Source: CAVVEC01 sp963770485 (lineage in GTDB: Bacteria > Acidobacteriota > Terriglobia > Terriglobales > Acidobacteriaceae). Taken from it: a stretch of DNA of 64,000 bases. Within the stretch, counting starts at the first letter, position 1. The number at the start of each line of letters is the position of its first letter. The stretch spans positions 256,698-320,697 of the forward strand of contig CAVYPX010000011.1 of assembly GCA_963770485.1 (NCBI GenBank), read 5' to 3'. The translations under genes were made by a program, and so were the position numbers. The notes below the pieces were generated by a model. That model saw only the letters and a list, made by a program, of their open reading frames with translations. It was not told the DNA's origin and searched no databases. Below, piece after piece: positions 8,127 to 16,449 of this stretch.

Positions 8127-9866
8127 ATGGACAACAAGGCCATCGCGGGCATTCTCTACGAAACCGCGGACCTGCTCGAAATTGACGCGCAGGATTCATT
8201 CCGAATCCGCTCCTATCGCAATGCCGCTCAAGCCGTCGAAGCGATGCCGCAGCAGATTTCAGAGCTGATCAGCGAGCCGAAGAAACTTCTCGAAATCCCC
8301 GGAATTGGCAAGGGAATGCTGGCGAACTTCCAGGAACTGTTTAAGGAAGGACGGCTGTCAGTTCATGCCGAGTTGCTGAAAAAATACCGCCCTTCGATGC
8401 TCGATCTGCTGAAGGTTCAGGGGCTTGGCCCGAAGACTATTGCTCTGATCTGGAGCGCCCACAAAGTCTGCGATGTCGAGGGCGTGCAGAAGTTGGCCCG
8501 CGAGGGCAAGATACGTGAACTCCCCCGCATGGGTGAAAAGCAGGAACAGAAACTGCTCAAGGCGCTTGAGGACTACCAGCGCATTGCCGGGCGTTTTCTG
8601 CTCGACGCCGCGGAAACTCAGGCCGAAAAGATCATCGAGCACCTGCGCGATTATCCCGGGGTTGAAAAGGTCACTCCCGCGGGCTCCCTGCGCCGCGGGC
8701 GCGAGACGGTGGGCGATCTCGATATCTTAGTGACCGGCAAGGCCTGCTGCGACGACCAGGCGCGGGAAAAGCTGATCGATCACATCGTCAAGCTGCCGGG
8801 TTTGATGGAGATCATCGCCCGCGGCGAGAACAAAGTCAGCTTTCGTATGCGCGGCGGCATGCAGGTGGATGTGCGCTTCCTTTCGCCTGATTCCTTCGGC
8901 GCTGCCATGCAGTACTTCACCGGAAGCAAGGCCCACAACGTGGCTCTGCGCCAGCGCGCCCTCAAGATGGGATACACCTTAAGCGAATACAGCCTGGCCA
9001 AGCTGGAAAACGAGAAAGTAGTGGCGGGCAAAACCGAAGAAGAAATCTACGCCAAGCTCAAGTTGGACTACATTCCACCCGAACTGCGCGAGAACCTGGG
9101 TGAGATTGACGCCGCCGAGCAGCACACGCTGCCCGCTCTGATCTCGCAGGCCGACTTGCAGGGTGACGTGCATATGCATACCGTCGAAACCGATGGCCGG
9201 AACACGATCGAAGAAATGGCCGAGGCTGCGCGCGCCCACGGCTACAAATACATGGCGATCACTGACCACTCGAAGAATCTGGCCTTCGCCAATGGACTGG
9301 ATGACAAGCGTGCCGTGGAGCACATCCAGCGTATTCGCAAGGCTGATGAACAGATCGACGGCATCAAGATATTTGCCGGAATTGAAGTTGACATTCTGGC
9401 CGATGGCACGCTCGATCTCTCCGACTCTGTGCTGGAGCAGATGGATCTGGTCATCGCCAGCGTGCATTCTCATTTCAACCAGAATTCCGCGGAGATGACG
9501 GACCGGCTGCTCAAGGCGGTGGAGAATCCGAATACCTCGTTGATCGGCCATCCCACGGGTCGGTTGTTGCTCCGGCGCGACGCTTATCAGTTCGACGTGG
9601 ATGCGGTCTTGAAGGCGGCGGCGCAACGCAAAGTTGCGATGGAGCTAAACGCTTATCCTGACCGGCTGGATCTGTGTGATCGCCACCTCCGCCTGGCCAA
9701 GCAGTATGGAGTGAAGATTGTGATCAACACGGATTCTCACCACATCTCGCATCTCGACAAAATCCGCTTTGGCGTTCTGCAGGCACGGCGGGCATGGCTG
9801 ACGAAAGAGGATGTGCTCAACACGTTGCCCGTGCAGAAGTTTGCCAAGGCGATGAAACACGTGTGA
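8127..9866 (+). CDS. polX: DNA polymerase/3'-5' exonuclease PolX
   Basis: Family X DNA polymerase of 579 residues with a PHP phosphoesterase domain, used in base-excision repair gap filling. N-terminal HhH and lyase-like region (residues 1-150; IPGIGKGM and VQGLGPKT hairpins), polymerase palm with GSLRRGRETVGDLDILV (about 189-205), and C-terminal PHP domain starting at GDVHMHTVETDGRNT (about 346), with ITDHS, GIEVDIL, SVHSH, GHPTGR and NTDSHH metal-binding motifs. Everything expected of a complete bacterial PolX is present. Monocistronic. Confidence 0.93.
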   Translation: MDNKAIAGILYETADLLEIDAQDSFRIRSYRNAAQAVEAMPQQISELISEPKKLLEIPGIGKGMLANFQELFKEGRLSVHAELLKKYRPSMLDLLKVQGLGPKTIALIWSAHKVCDVEGVQKLAREGKIRELPRMGEKQEQKLLKALEDYQRIAGRFLLDAAETQAEKIIEHLRDYPGVEKVTPAGSLRRGRETVGDLDILVTGKACCDDQAREKLIDHIVKLPGLMEIIARGENKVSFRMRGGMQVDVRFLSPDSFGAAMQYFTGSKAHNVALRQRALKMGYTLSEYSLAKLENEKVVAGKTEEEIYAKLKLDYIPPELRENLGEIDAAEQHTLPALISQADLQGDVHMHTVETDGRNTIEEMAEAARAHGYKYMAITDHSKNLAFANGLDDKRAVEHIQRIRKADEQIDGIKIFAGIEVDILADGTLDLSDSVLEQMDLVIASVHSHFNQNSAEMTDRLLKAVENPNTSLIGHPTGRLLLRRDAYQFDVDAVLKAAAQRKVAMELNAYPDRLDLCDRHLRLAKQYGVKIVINTDSHHISHLDKIRFGVLQARRAWLTKEDVLNTLPVQKFAKAMKHV

Positions 9867-10016
9867 GGGTGAGGCTCAGACGCAGTAACGGCCGTCGCTA
9901 CAGGGTTACGGTTGAGGCGTTGCTTGCAACGTCTGATTCTGTCAGCTTCACATTCCATGCACCAAACGGATTTTTTCTTGCTTCAGCGGTTAGAATCACT
10001 GGAGGTCGAGGCCGCC

Positions 10017-10616
10017 ATGCCTGAAGACACACCGTCTCCGTCGCCCTTACCGCCGAGTGCCGCCGCGACATCGACGCCACCCGCGTCGCCCACTGATTTC
10101 CGAATCGGCGAGGAATTTGGTACCGCCAAGAAGAACTTGCCCCCGGTCAAAATCGTTCTCATAGGTGTCGCCGTCATTGCCGTCATCGCGCTCATCGCTA
10201 GCTTCGTGCAGCGGCCGCATTCGGCGACCACGGGGTCGATTGATGACGTGGTATCAGTCGAAGTGCCCGGGCAGAATTCAGTGATGCTCGCGATCAATGT
10301 GAGCCTCCACAACCAGGGCACAAAGCCATACTGGATTCATACCATTCAGGCTGATCTGGACACAGGCAGCGGCACCTTCAGCGACGACGCTGCGTCCCCT
10401 GCGGATTTCGACCGTTATTTTCAGGGCTTACCCTCTCTGAAGCAACATGCGCTCGCCCCCTTGGAGCGCGAGGAAAGAATCAATCCGGGCGGAAGCGCCG
10501 CCGGCACCATTATCGTAATTTTTCCGGTGGCTATGGATGCTTTCAACAACCGCAAATCGCTCAAAGTGACCATCCAGCCCTACGATCAACCGGTGCCGCT
10601 GGTGCTGACGAAGTGA
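10017..10616 (+). CDS. Membrane-anchored protein of unknown function
   Basis: About 199 residues. A Pro/Ser-rich cytoplasmic N-terminus (MPEDTPSPSP...) is followed by one transmembrane segment (IVLIGVAVIAVIALIASFV, about residues 44-62) and an extracytoplasmic beta-rich domain with VSLHNQGTKPYWIHTIQ and GGSAAGTIIVIFPV, resembling small Ig-like or FxLYD-type domains. I do not recognise the family. The ATG at 10017 follows TGGAGG about 13 bases upstream; an open frame extends further upstream but looks non-coding. Converges on yetF across a palindromic repeat. Confidence 0.65.
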   Translation: MPEDTPSPSPLPPSAAATSTPPASPTDFRIGEEFGTAKKNLPPVKIVLIGVAVIAVIALIASFVQRPHSATTGSIDDVVSVEVPGQNSVMLAINVSLHNQGTKPYWIHTIQADLDTGSGTFSDDAASPADFDRYFQGLPSLKQHALAPLEREERINPGGSAAGTIIVIFPVAMDAFNNRKSLKVTIQPYDQPVPLVLTK

Positions 10617-10639
10617 GCTCTCCCGTGCCCTAGAGTCTT

Positions 10640-10767
10640 GTCATTCCGAGGAGCAAGAGCGACGAGGAATCTGCAGTTTGCCGTGAACGGTGAAGAGCTG
10701 CAGATCCCTCCCCCTCGGCTTCGCTCGGGGCTCGACCTTCGGTCTCGGCAAGAGCGCTCGGGATGAC
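10640..10767. repeat. Intergenic palindromic repeat, copy 3
   Basis: GTCATTCCGAG at the left and CTCGGGATGAC at the right are inverted; inside, GAGGAATCTGCAG and CTGCAGATCCCTC form a second inverted pair. Lies between two converging genes. Same class as copies at 3835, 5772, 21714 and 28402, though closer in sequence to 21714 and 28402 (GAGGAATCTGCA core). Confidence 0.75.
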
Positions 10768-10778
10768 TACAAGAGAGG

Positions 10779-11303
10779 TCACTGGTGTTTCTGCAGGTAT
10801 TTCCGGCGCGCGAGATGAGAATTGGCGGTGGGTTTTATTTCATCGTACTTCAGGCAACTGATGGAGCCATCCACCTCAAGCACCGCCAGGGCCACGTCTT
10901 TACAACTCGAAATTCCATGCTCCCGCAGAGCGCGATGTAACTCATCCATGCTGACGTGTTCTTTCGCCATGTGAGAGGTGATGACCTCCCCATCGTGGAC
11001 CAACAAGCTGGGCTGGCCCTGGACAAACTTGCGAAAGCGCCGATTGCCGCCGGAAACTTCGGCGATAAGGTAGTTCAACAGCAGCAGAGTGGAGGCCGCG
11101 ACCACGCCGCCCAGAAGCGACGTGTCGGGGCCAGTCATGGCGTTTTGCACCGCATTGCTGATTAGCAGCAGAAGCGTCAGGTCGAAGGGCGTCATCTGGC
11201 CAACTTCGCGCTTGCCACTCAGGCGAACCCCGGCGAGGACGACACCGTAGACCACCGCCGTCCGCAGAGCCACTTCGAGGAGAACGTGTGCGCTCGGAAC
11301 CAT
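10779..11303 (-). CDS. YetF-like DUF421 membrane protein
   Basis: 174-residue protein of the DUF421/YetF family: two to three N-terminal transmembrane segments (ALRTAVVYGVVLAGVRL, DLTLLLLISNAVQNAM, LLGGVVAASTLLLLNYL) and a C-terminal cytoplasmic domain with VQGQPSLLVHDGEVI. GKREVGQMTPFDLTLLLLIS is the family signature. Function is not firmly established; Bacillus homologues are membrane proteins with phospholipid or germination-related roles. Six bases separate it from the upstream coiled-coil gene on the same strand, so the two are co-transcribed. Confidence 0.85.
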   Translation of the reverse strand: MVPSAHVLLEVALRTAVVYGVVLAGVRLSGKREVGQMTPFDLTLLLLISNAVQNAMTGPDTSLLGGVVAASTLLLLNYLIAEVSGGNRRFRKFVQGQPSLLVHDGEVITSHMAKEHVSMDELHRALREHGISSCKDVALAVLEVDGSISCLKYDEIKPTANSHLARRKYLQKHQ

Positions 11304-11309
11304 GTGGGA

Positions 11310-12137
11310 TTATTCGCCCGGCGTCACTGGCACGGGGGCATTCTTGGGCGTGCTCAGATAGCCCACCGCCTTTTTCTTGTCGACCGACCAGACCACCAAC
11401 TCATAGAGCAGATGGTCGCGGCCGGTGTAGAACTGAATGGGCTCGCTGATGTTGCGGTCTTTCTTTTCGATGGCCTTGTCATCGGCGGTCACAGTGATCG
11501 TAAATTTCCCTTTTTTCGGGTCCGTCTTCTTGAGCTGCAAGCTTACCGTCGAAACGGGTTGCGGCCCGGCGCCTTTGACCAAAGTAAACTCATAGTAATT
11601 GCGGTCGCCCTTGTGTTTGAGGATCTCAAGATCGCCGCGCGTGTTGGCGATCAGGCCGCTCTGCACCCCCAAATCTCCGATAGCGCTCTGCAGCTTGGCT
11701 TCCGCGGCCGCCAGTTCGGACTTCGTCGAAGCAACATCAGTCTTGACTCCGCCCACATCGGTTTTCACATTGGCTACTTCTCCGCTCACCTGGCTGATCT
11801 GGCGCTTTTGCTCCTCGGTGAGGCGTTCTTCGGCGGCGCGCTGCTCGCGTTGCAATTCGGCGGAACGAGCAGCCAGCTCCTTCTTGGTCATGCCGAGCTG
11901 CGTGGCCAGGGTTTCAGAGTCAGCCTCGGCGGAGCGCATGCGTTTGGTAAGTTCGGCGACCTGCACATTGCTGCCCATCTGATCTTTGCTGAGCTGGTCG
12001 ATGCGCGAGCGCAAGTTGAAAAGAAAATAAAGTGAGCCCGCCACATACATCGCCGCGAGAAGCAGCAGGATCCATTTGCCGGCGCTTCCTCCCGCTTCGG
12101 TGTGGACTTCTGCTATCTGTTCGCCTTCTTCCGGCAT
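11310..12137 (-). CDS. Single-pass membrane protein with coiled coil
   Basis: 275 residues: short cytoplasmic tail, one transmembrane helix (WILLLLAAMYVAGSLYFLFNL, about 22-42), a long coiled coil from about 43 to 150 rich in E/Q/K/A (KRMRSAEADSETLATQL, QREQRAAEERLTEEQK) with a short VKTDVGGVKTDVAS repeat, and a C-terminal beta domain. Family not recognised; comparable membrane-anchored coiled-coil proteins recur in Acidobacteria. Upstream partner of yetF in a two-gene unit. No catalytic motif is visible. Confidence 0.7.
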   Translation of the reverse strand: MPEEGEQIAEVHTEAGGSAGKWILLLLAAMYVAGSLYFLFNLRSRIDQLSKDQMGSNVQVAELTKRMRSAEADSETLATQLGMTKKELAARSAELQREQRAAEERLTEEQKRQISQVSGEVANVKTDVGGVKTDVASTKSELAAAEAKLQSAIGDLGVQSGLIANTRGDLEILKHKGDRNYYEFTLVKGAGPQPVSTVSLQLKKTDPKKGKFTITVTADDKAIEKKDRNISEPIQFYTGRDHLLYELVVWSVDKKKAVGYLSTPKNAPVPVTPGE

Positions 12138-12276
12138 GAGTTCCTCTCCATTCGTGAATGAGTGTTGCTGCCATTGTTGTGCACCGAAGCGGTGCTGTCA
12201 ATTCTCGGTAAAACAAACATTTGGGTTTAGGGACCTAAGGTGGAATTTGGGATAAACGAGACACAACGATCACTTC

Positions 12277-12311
12277 TAGGTATATGCTAGACTATTGCTA
12301 GAGTCTACCTA
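12277..12311 (+). promoter_or_regulatory. Palindromic operator/promoter of the first PIN toxin-antitoxin pair
   Basis: TAGGTA (12277-12282) is inverted as TACCTA (12306-12311), with inner TAGAC and GTCTA, so the palindrome reaches the start codon. GCTAGA also occurs twice directly. Typical of autoregulation by a ribbon-helix-helix antitoxin; inferred. Confidence 0.55.
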
Positions 12312-12562
12312 TGGCAACTCTTTACGTTGAGAATGTCCCCGATGATTTGTACGAAGCGCTTCGCGAGCGGGCTCGACAACATCGCAAATCGATCGCCGGT
12401 GAAGTCGTCTCGCTGCTTGAAGAAAACGTTGTTACTTCCTCTGAACGGAAGGCCAGGCGACAATTCCTTCGCCAGGCGCAGCGCCTGCGCGCCCGCGGCC
12501 CTCGCTCTGCGGGCCTGTTCCCTGCCAGCGAGCAAATGCAACGCGAGGATCGCGAGCGGTGA
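12311..12562 (+). CDS. Antitoxin, ribbon-helix-helix (FitA/VapB type)
   Basis: 83-residue protein with an N-terminal ribbon-helix-helix DNA-binding domain (ATLYVENVPDDLYEALRERARQHRKSIAGEVVSLLEE), as in FitA-like VapB antitoxins, and a basic C-terminal tail that should wrap the toxin. It overlaps the downstream PIN toxin by GTGA (12559-12562), the usual coupling in such pairs, and its start codon lies inside a palindrome fit for autorepression. Confidence 0.85.
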   Translation: MATLYVENVPDDLYEALRERARQHRKSIAGEVVSLLEENVVTSSERKARRQFLRQAQRLRARGPRSAGLFPASEQMQREDRER

Positions 12563-12990
12563 GCACTTATGTAATCGACGCCAGCGTCGCCGCCAAGTGG
12601 GTCCTTCCAGCAAGCGGGGAGACTCTTACTCAAGAAGCTCTTGAGCTGCTGAAGCGTTATGCCGCCGCCCAGGTTCGCTTCCTGGTCCCGGACCTGTTTT
12701 GGGCCGAGCTTGGCAATGTCCTGTGGAAGGCCGTACGCTCGGGAAGAGTGCAGCAAGCCTCGGCTGAGACGGCGCTGGTCGCTATGCGCGAGCGCAACTT
12801 CCCCACTATTTCCTCCTGCTTCTTGCTGGAAGAAGCTTTCACCATTGCGACGGCGTTCCGGCGTACTGTGTATGATGCGCTGTATGTCGCTTTGGCGGTA
12901 ACCTCTAAGGCGCAGCTTGTCACCGCGGACGAACGCCTGGCCAACGCCATGGCCGCACACCTTCCCGTAAAGTGGCTGGGCGCGCTTTAG
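12559..12990 (+). CDS. vapC: PIN-domain ribonuclease toxin (VapC type)
   Basis: 143-residue PIN-domain toxin. The acidic active site is visible: D8 in VIDASVAAKWVLP, E50 in DLFWAELGNVLW, D107 in TVYDALYVALA, and a final D in LVTADERL. VapC toxins cleave tRNA or rRNA and are held inactive by the cognate antitoxin. GTG start, overlapping the antitoxin stop. Confidence 0.88.
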   Translation: MSTYVIDASVAAKWVLPASGETLTQEALELLKRYAAAQVRFLVPDLFWAELGNVLWKAVRSGRVQQASAETALVAMRERNFPTISSCFLLEEAFTIATAFRRTVYDALYVALAVTSKAQLVTADERLANAMAAHLPVKWLGAL

Positions 12991-13060
12991 CCTTCTGTTT
13001 GACGACGATATCTACAGAATCTTCGGCACCACATTTGTCGCCCTCCACGGGAAACGAAAT

Positions 13061-13083
13061 GGCATGTCTTATGGTAAAATGCC
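13061..13083 (+). promoter_or_regulatory. Inverted repeat upstream of AbrB/PIN pair
   Basis: GGCAT (13061-13065) and ATGCC (13079-13083) are inverted around TATGGTAAAAT, which resembles a -10 region, four bases before the antitoxin ATG. Probably the autoregulatory operator; inferred from position only. Confidence 0.4.
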
Positions 13084-13086
13084 GTT

Positions 13087-13362
13087 ATGATTACCACCCT
13101 CACGATTGACAAAGCTGGGAGGGTAGTGCTGCCCAAGCCGGTGCGGGACGAGTTGCAGTTGAATCCCGGCGATTCTCTGGAGCTGGAGAGTTCCGAAGAG
13201 CGTATCATCCTGCGCCCGGCACCGGGGAGCGGGCGCGTCTACAAGAAACAAGGCGTCTGGGTGTTGCATGGCGGAGCGCCTCTACCCGCTGACATCGTCG
13301 AGAAAACGATCCGCCAAGTACGCCGCGACCGCGAACAGCGTTTCTTTGGCAAGAACAAATGA
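13087..13362 (+). CDS. Antitoxin, AbrB/MazE swapped-hairpin type
   Basis: 91 residues with an N-terminal SpoVT/AbrB-like domain (TTLTIDKAGRVVLPKPVRDELQLNPGDSLEL, then ERIILRPA). This fold binds DNA as a dimer and neutralises the toxin through its C-terminal half. It overlaps the PIN toxin gene by ATGA (13359-13362). Confidence 0.88.
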   Translation: MITTLTIDKAGRVVLPKPVRDELQLNPGDSLELESSEERIILRPAPGSGRVYKKQGVWVLHGGAPLPADIVEKTIRQVRRDREQRFFGKNK

Positions 13363-13784
13363 GGTGTTTTTTCGACACTTCCGTCCTGGTTCCTGCCTTT
13401 GTTGACGAACACCCTCATCACGAGGCCAGCCTGGCAGTCTTCTTGCGAGCGGACAAGAAACACGCCAGTTGCGCCGCGCATAGTCTGGCAGAAGTTTACT
13501 CCACCCTGACCCGCCTTCCCGGCAAGCATCGCGCCAGCGCGACGGAGGCTATGCTCTTCCTGGAGAATATGGCAGAGCGGCTGACCTTCATCTCGCTCGA
13601 TGGCGCGGAATACTGGACAGCAATCGCGAACTCGGCTGCAACGGGAATCGTCGGAGGAACAATCTACGATGCATTACTCGCGCATTGCGCTCTGAAGGCG
13701 AGAGTCGAGGTTATCTATACTTGGGACTTAGGGCATTTCCAGCAACTCGGAAGCGAAGTGGCCAAGCGCCTACGAACGCCATAG
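13359..13784 (+). CDS. vapC: PIN-domain toxin (VapC type)
   Basis: 141-residue PIN toxin: FFDTSVLVPAFV (first acidic residue), AHSLAEVYSTLTRLP (second), and TIYDALLAHCALKA, followed by VEVIYTWDLGHFQQLG. Coupled to the AbrB-type antitoxin upstream. Second PIN pair within 1.5 kb; sequence differs from the first, so it is not a recent tandem duplication. Confidence 0.87.
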   Translation: MRCFFDTSVLVPAFVDEHPHHEASLAVFLRADKKHASCAAHSLAEVYSTLTRLPGKHRASATEAMLFLENMAERLTFISLDGAEYWTAIANSAATGIVGGTIYDALLAHCALKARVEVIYTWDLGHFQQLGSEVAKRLRTP

Positions 13785-13851
13785 AGGGCTGCTGAAAGAG
13801 CCTCTTCCGACCTCCAGGAAAACCAAAACGTGGCCGTCGCCGGGATCTGCC

Positions 13852-14331
13852 TCATTGTGCTTTCTCGACAAACTTCTTGAGCTTTTCGACCACGCCCGGC
13901 CAGCCACCGCTGTAATCCTTGCGCGCGATCGGAAGCTTCGCGAGCCCGCTGTGCGTGACTTTCACTTTGGTGCCGCCGCCGCTTGGAGTAAGCTCCCAGC
14001 GGACCACAGTGCGCTGCGCGCGATCGTCGTGCCAGTTGGCAATCCAGGTGTAGGCCATCAGGCGCGGCGGATCGAACTCGAGAATCTCTCCACTTGCCTC
14101 GAAGTCCGTGACCCCGTTAATGGCTTTGCCGCTGTGTGCGGTTTTGAAGCGCCAGCGGCCCCCGCGCCGCGCCTCGAACTCCCATAGCCCCGCGCGGCAG
14201 GCTTCATCGCTCCACCAGCGCAGTAGCTGCTTGGGGTCGGTGAGCGCCTGGAATACTCGCTCGGGCGGCGCTGCGATTTCAATTTCGGCGATGATTGCGT
14301 CTTGATCCGGGTTCGGCACTGGGTTTGCCAT
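13852..14331 (-). CDS. SRPBCC / AHSA1-like protein
   Basis: 159-residue START-like (Bet v 1 fold) protein of the activator-of-Hsp90-ATPase-1-like family: IIAEIEIAAPPERVFQALTDPKQLLRWW, then GEILEFDPPRLMAYTW and TKVKVTHSGL. Such proteins bind a hydrophobic ligand; in bacteria many pair with ArsR regulators. The start at 14331 (MANPVP) is chosen over an open upstream extension because it gives the normal domain boundary. Last gene of a run read from the ArsR gene. Confidence 0.82.
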   Translation of the reverse strand: MANPVPNPDQDAIIAEIEIAAPPERVFQALTDPKQLLRWWSDEACRAGLWEFEARRGGRWRFKTAHSGKAINGVTDFEASGEILEFDPPRLMAYTWIANWHDDRAQRTVVRWELTPSGGGTKVKVTHSGLAKLPIARKDYSGGWPGVVEKLKKFVEKAQ

Positions 14332-14423
14332 CAGGCGCTCCTGAAACTTTTCGTCCGCTTTAAGATAAAGACCGGGCGTCCGGCCAAACGGACAGCACGC
14401 CCGCCTCTGCGCGATTTCACCGC

Positions 14424-14918
14424 TCACTTCTTCCGTTGCAAATCGAAATGCTCGTGCTGTTGCTGCTTTCCATCCTGGTTCATGAAAGTCCAGTCCTCGG
14501 TGTGATGGTCGGCATCGATCATGGTAAAGACGGCGTGCTGCATGTGTCCGGGTTGCGAGCTGATCACATTAGTGGCATCCAGAAAGTCAAATGTCACCAC
14601 CTTTCCGTCCGGTGACACCGTACCCACCATGCGCGGCTGATTTCCCACAGCGCAATAGTGGGTCATCAGCAGGCGGTCGCCGTCCATATGAAACATCGAA
14701 ACCATGTCTTCTTCGCCCAGGATCTCGCTCATGAGCGCCGAACCTCCGGAGGTCACGCGGAACGAAACCTGCACAGGCCGGCCTTCCATTGCCTTTCCTT
14801 CCCAGGAGCCGGCCAGGGTTTTCAGAGTGTCGAAAGTCTTCTGAGAGTTTGAATCGGCGACAGCCGCAGTCGCGATCAACAGTAACAGCGCCGAAATTGC
14901 AACACGAAAGGATTTCAT
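14424..14918 (-). CDS. Secreted DUF1579-like protein
   Basis: 164 residues from the ATG at 14918, which has AGGAGG nine bases upstream. Sec signal peptide (SFRVAISALLLLIATAAVADS), then a lipocalin-like beta domain beginning TLKTLAGSWEGKAMEG and containing MVSMFHMDGDRLLMTHYCAVGNQPRM. It matches the general pattern of periplasmic DUF1579-type proteins; exact function unknown. Lies between two SRPBCC genes and is probably co-transcribed with them. Confidence 0.7.
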   Translation of the reverse strand: MKSFRVAISALLLLIATAAVADSNSQKTFDTLKTLAGSWEGKAMEGRPVQVSFRVTSGGSALMSEILGEEDMVSMFHMDGDRLLMTHYCAVGNQPRMVGTVSPDGKVVTFDFLDATNVISSQPGHMQHAVFTMIDADHHTEDWTFMNQDGKQQQHEHFDLQRKK

Positions 14919-14968
14919 TTTCAATTCCTCCTGCATTTTGTCGTGAACGATCAGCAAAAATAGTCGCG

Positions 14969-15454
14969 CTATCCGGCCTTCAGCGCCGCTTCCCTCTCGA
15001 CCGCAACCAGATACGGTTCCCCTTTGCCCGTCTCCAGGTAGTTCTTCAGGCTGATCTGGAGCACGTGCTCCCACCCACCCGTGCAGCGGTGATAAGAGCC
15101 CTCCGTGCTCTTCCAGTTGACGTGAGCAAAGTCCAGATCAGTTCCCCCTTGGCTGTTCTCCGAGAGGCGGAAGCGGACGGTAGTTCCGATCCAATCGTTG
15201 ATGCCGCCATAATTCTGGTCTATGCACTTCCACTCCACCAGTTGGCCGGGAACCAGCTCCTCGATGCGCATGCGGGAGAAACCGTCCAGCTGGCCGTTCC
15301 GGCCTTTGAACTCAAGGTTGATGAAGCCGCCGGCTTTTTGATCGGTGGTGCAGTCGGGAGTCCACCAGCCCGCGATGTCCTTCGGGTCAATGAGCGCCTG
15401 GAAAACCTGCTTTGGGGTGGCGTTGATGGTCAGTTTGTAGGTGATCTGCGGCAT
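14969..15454 (-). CDS. SRPBCC / AHSA1-like protein
   Basis: 161-residue START-like protein: PQITYKLTINATPKQVFQALIDPKDIAGWWT, FSRMRIEELVPGQLVEWKC and GWEHVLQISLKNYLETG. Same family as the gene at 13852 but divergent. Located 22 bases behind an ArsR gene; this ArsR-SRPBCC arrangement is common, with the pair often controlled by the ArsR protein. Confidence 0.85.
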   Translation of the reverse strand: MPQITYKLTINATPKQVFQALIDPKDIAGWWTPDCTTDQKAGGFINLEFKGRNGQLDGFSRMRIEELVPGQLVEWKCIDQNYGGINDWIGTTVRFRLSENSQGGTDLDFAHVNWKSTEGSYHRCTGGWEHVLQISLKNYLETGKGEPYLVAVEREAALKAG

Positions 15455-15476
15455 TGTTCCTCCTTAGGTGAACCAG

Positions 15477-15845
15477 TTATTTGTTCCTTCCTCGGGGCTC
15501 GGTTTTGTCCGTAGCATATTCCGCTTCCACGAACGTTTTCAGCCCGGCTAGATTGGCGCGCCAGAAGACGCGATACTGTTCCAGCCACGCATCGACAGCT
15601 TTCAGTGGTCCTGGATTGAGTTGGTAAAACCTGTGCCGGCCCTCGCGCCGTTCCTCTACCAGATGCGCCCGGCGCAGCAAGCGCAGATGTTTGGAAATCG
15701 CCGGGCGCGACACCGGAAAGGCCTGCGCAATCTTGCCGGCTGGCTGGCTTCCCTGCCGCAGCAGATCAAGCACGGCGCGGCGAGTGGGATCGGCGAGCGC
15801 GCTGAAAGCCGCCTCCGGGGAATATGTAACCGAACGGTGACGCAT
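15477..15845 (-). CDS. ArsR-family transcriptional repressor
   Basis: 122-residue winged-helix regulator: FSALADPTRRAVLDLLRQG, then IAQAFPVSRPAISKHLRLLRRAHLVEERREGRHRFYQLN, the ArsR helix-turn-helix and wing. The metal-binding ELCVCD motif of true arsenic repressors is absent, placing it in the non-metal ArsR subgroup linked to SRPBCC proteins. Its ATG lies inside the palindrome at 15844-15873, so it most likely represses itself and the downstream genes. Confidence 0.88.
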   Translation of the reverse strand: MRHRSVTYSPEAAFSALADPTRRAVLDLLRQGSQPAGKIAQAFPVSRPAISKHLRLLRRAHLVEERREGRHRFYQLNPGPLKAVDAWLEQYRVFWRANLAGLKTFVEAEYATDKTEPRGRNK

Positions 15846-15873
15846 AATATGTAACTATATGGTTACACATTAT
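15844..15873. promoter_or_regulatory. Palindromic operator of the ArsR operon
   Basis: TGTAAC (15850-15855) and GTTACA (15862-15867) are exact inverted repeats around six bases, and the symmetry extends outward to ATAAT and ATTAT. The left arm overlaps the arsR start codon, so bound repressor would block its own expression. A gene on the other strand starts shortly after. Confidence 0.7.
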
Positions 15874-15893
15874 GCCGTGTCAAGGGAAAAGTC

Positions 15894-16313
15894 TTGGCTT
15901 ACGTTATATGCGATTGGCCTTGGAGTAAAATGGCTACCGCTTCGCACTATTGGTACGCTGTTGAGAGCACACGCTGGAAATCTAATGAAGGCAGCCTTGT
16001 GATTGGTTACTCTGCGACCGAACGCCCCTCGGACAGCATCGTCTCAATTGCTGCCGCGGCACACGGAGTGGGGCTCGCCTTCTACCGCGGCGCTACGCTT
16101 CCCGATCCACACAAAATCCTGCTCGGCTCAGGCAGTCAAAATCGCTTTATCCGGCTGGAGTCGGCAAGAACCTTGAGCCGTCCCGAAGTCAAAGCGCTGA
16201 TCGACGCTGCCGAAGCTCAAGCCAAGACGCCTTTCGCCGCAAGCGGCGGCAGGAAAGTCATCATTCGATCCATTTCGGCGAAACAAAAACCGCGACGCAA
16301 GGCAGCGAAGTAA
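15894..16313 (+). CDS. DUF1801-like protein, possibly 5'-truncated
   Basis: Up to 139 residues. The C-terminal two thirds match the DUF1801/YdhG-like pattern (GLAFYRGATLPDPHKILLGSG, RFIRLESARTLSRPEVKALIDAA) and end in a Lys/Arg-rich tail. The usual N-terminal helical half (LPPE...R...I) is missing; the first 30 residues (WPWSKMATASHYWYAVE) look unrelated, and an inner ATG at 15930 is as likely a start. It may be the remnant of a longer gene cut at the arsR operator, or a short divergent form. Confidence 0.5.
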   Translation: MAYVICDWPWSKMATASHYWYAVESTRWKSNEGSLVIGYSATERPSDSIVSIAAAAHGVGLAFYRGATLPDPHKILLGSGSQNRFIRLESARTLSRPEVKALIDAAEAQAKTPFAASGGRKVIIRSISAKQKPRRKAAK

Positions 16314-16449
16314 GCGACTTGAACTCGGAGAGTCGCTCCATAATCCTGCAATGTTCTCGATCTTCAGCCATGTGGAACCATCACGGCTGCCGTGAGTCCT
16401 TTTTATCGCGATTTCGTCCAACTCCTCATAAACCAGGAGGTCGAATCAC

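Noticed and set aside
11286..12035. Plus-strand frame of 249 codons
   Set aside because: Antisense to the coiled-coil membrane protein; no family features and no ribosome-binding site.
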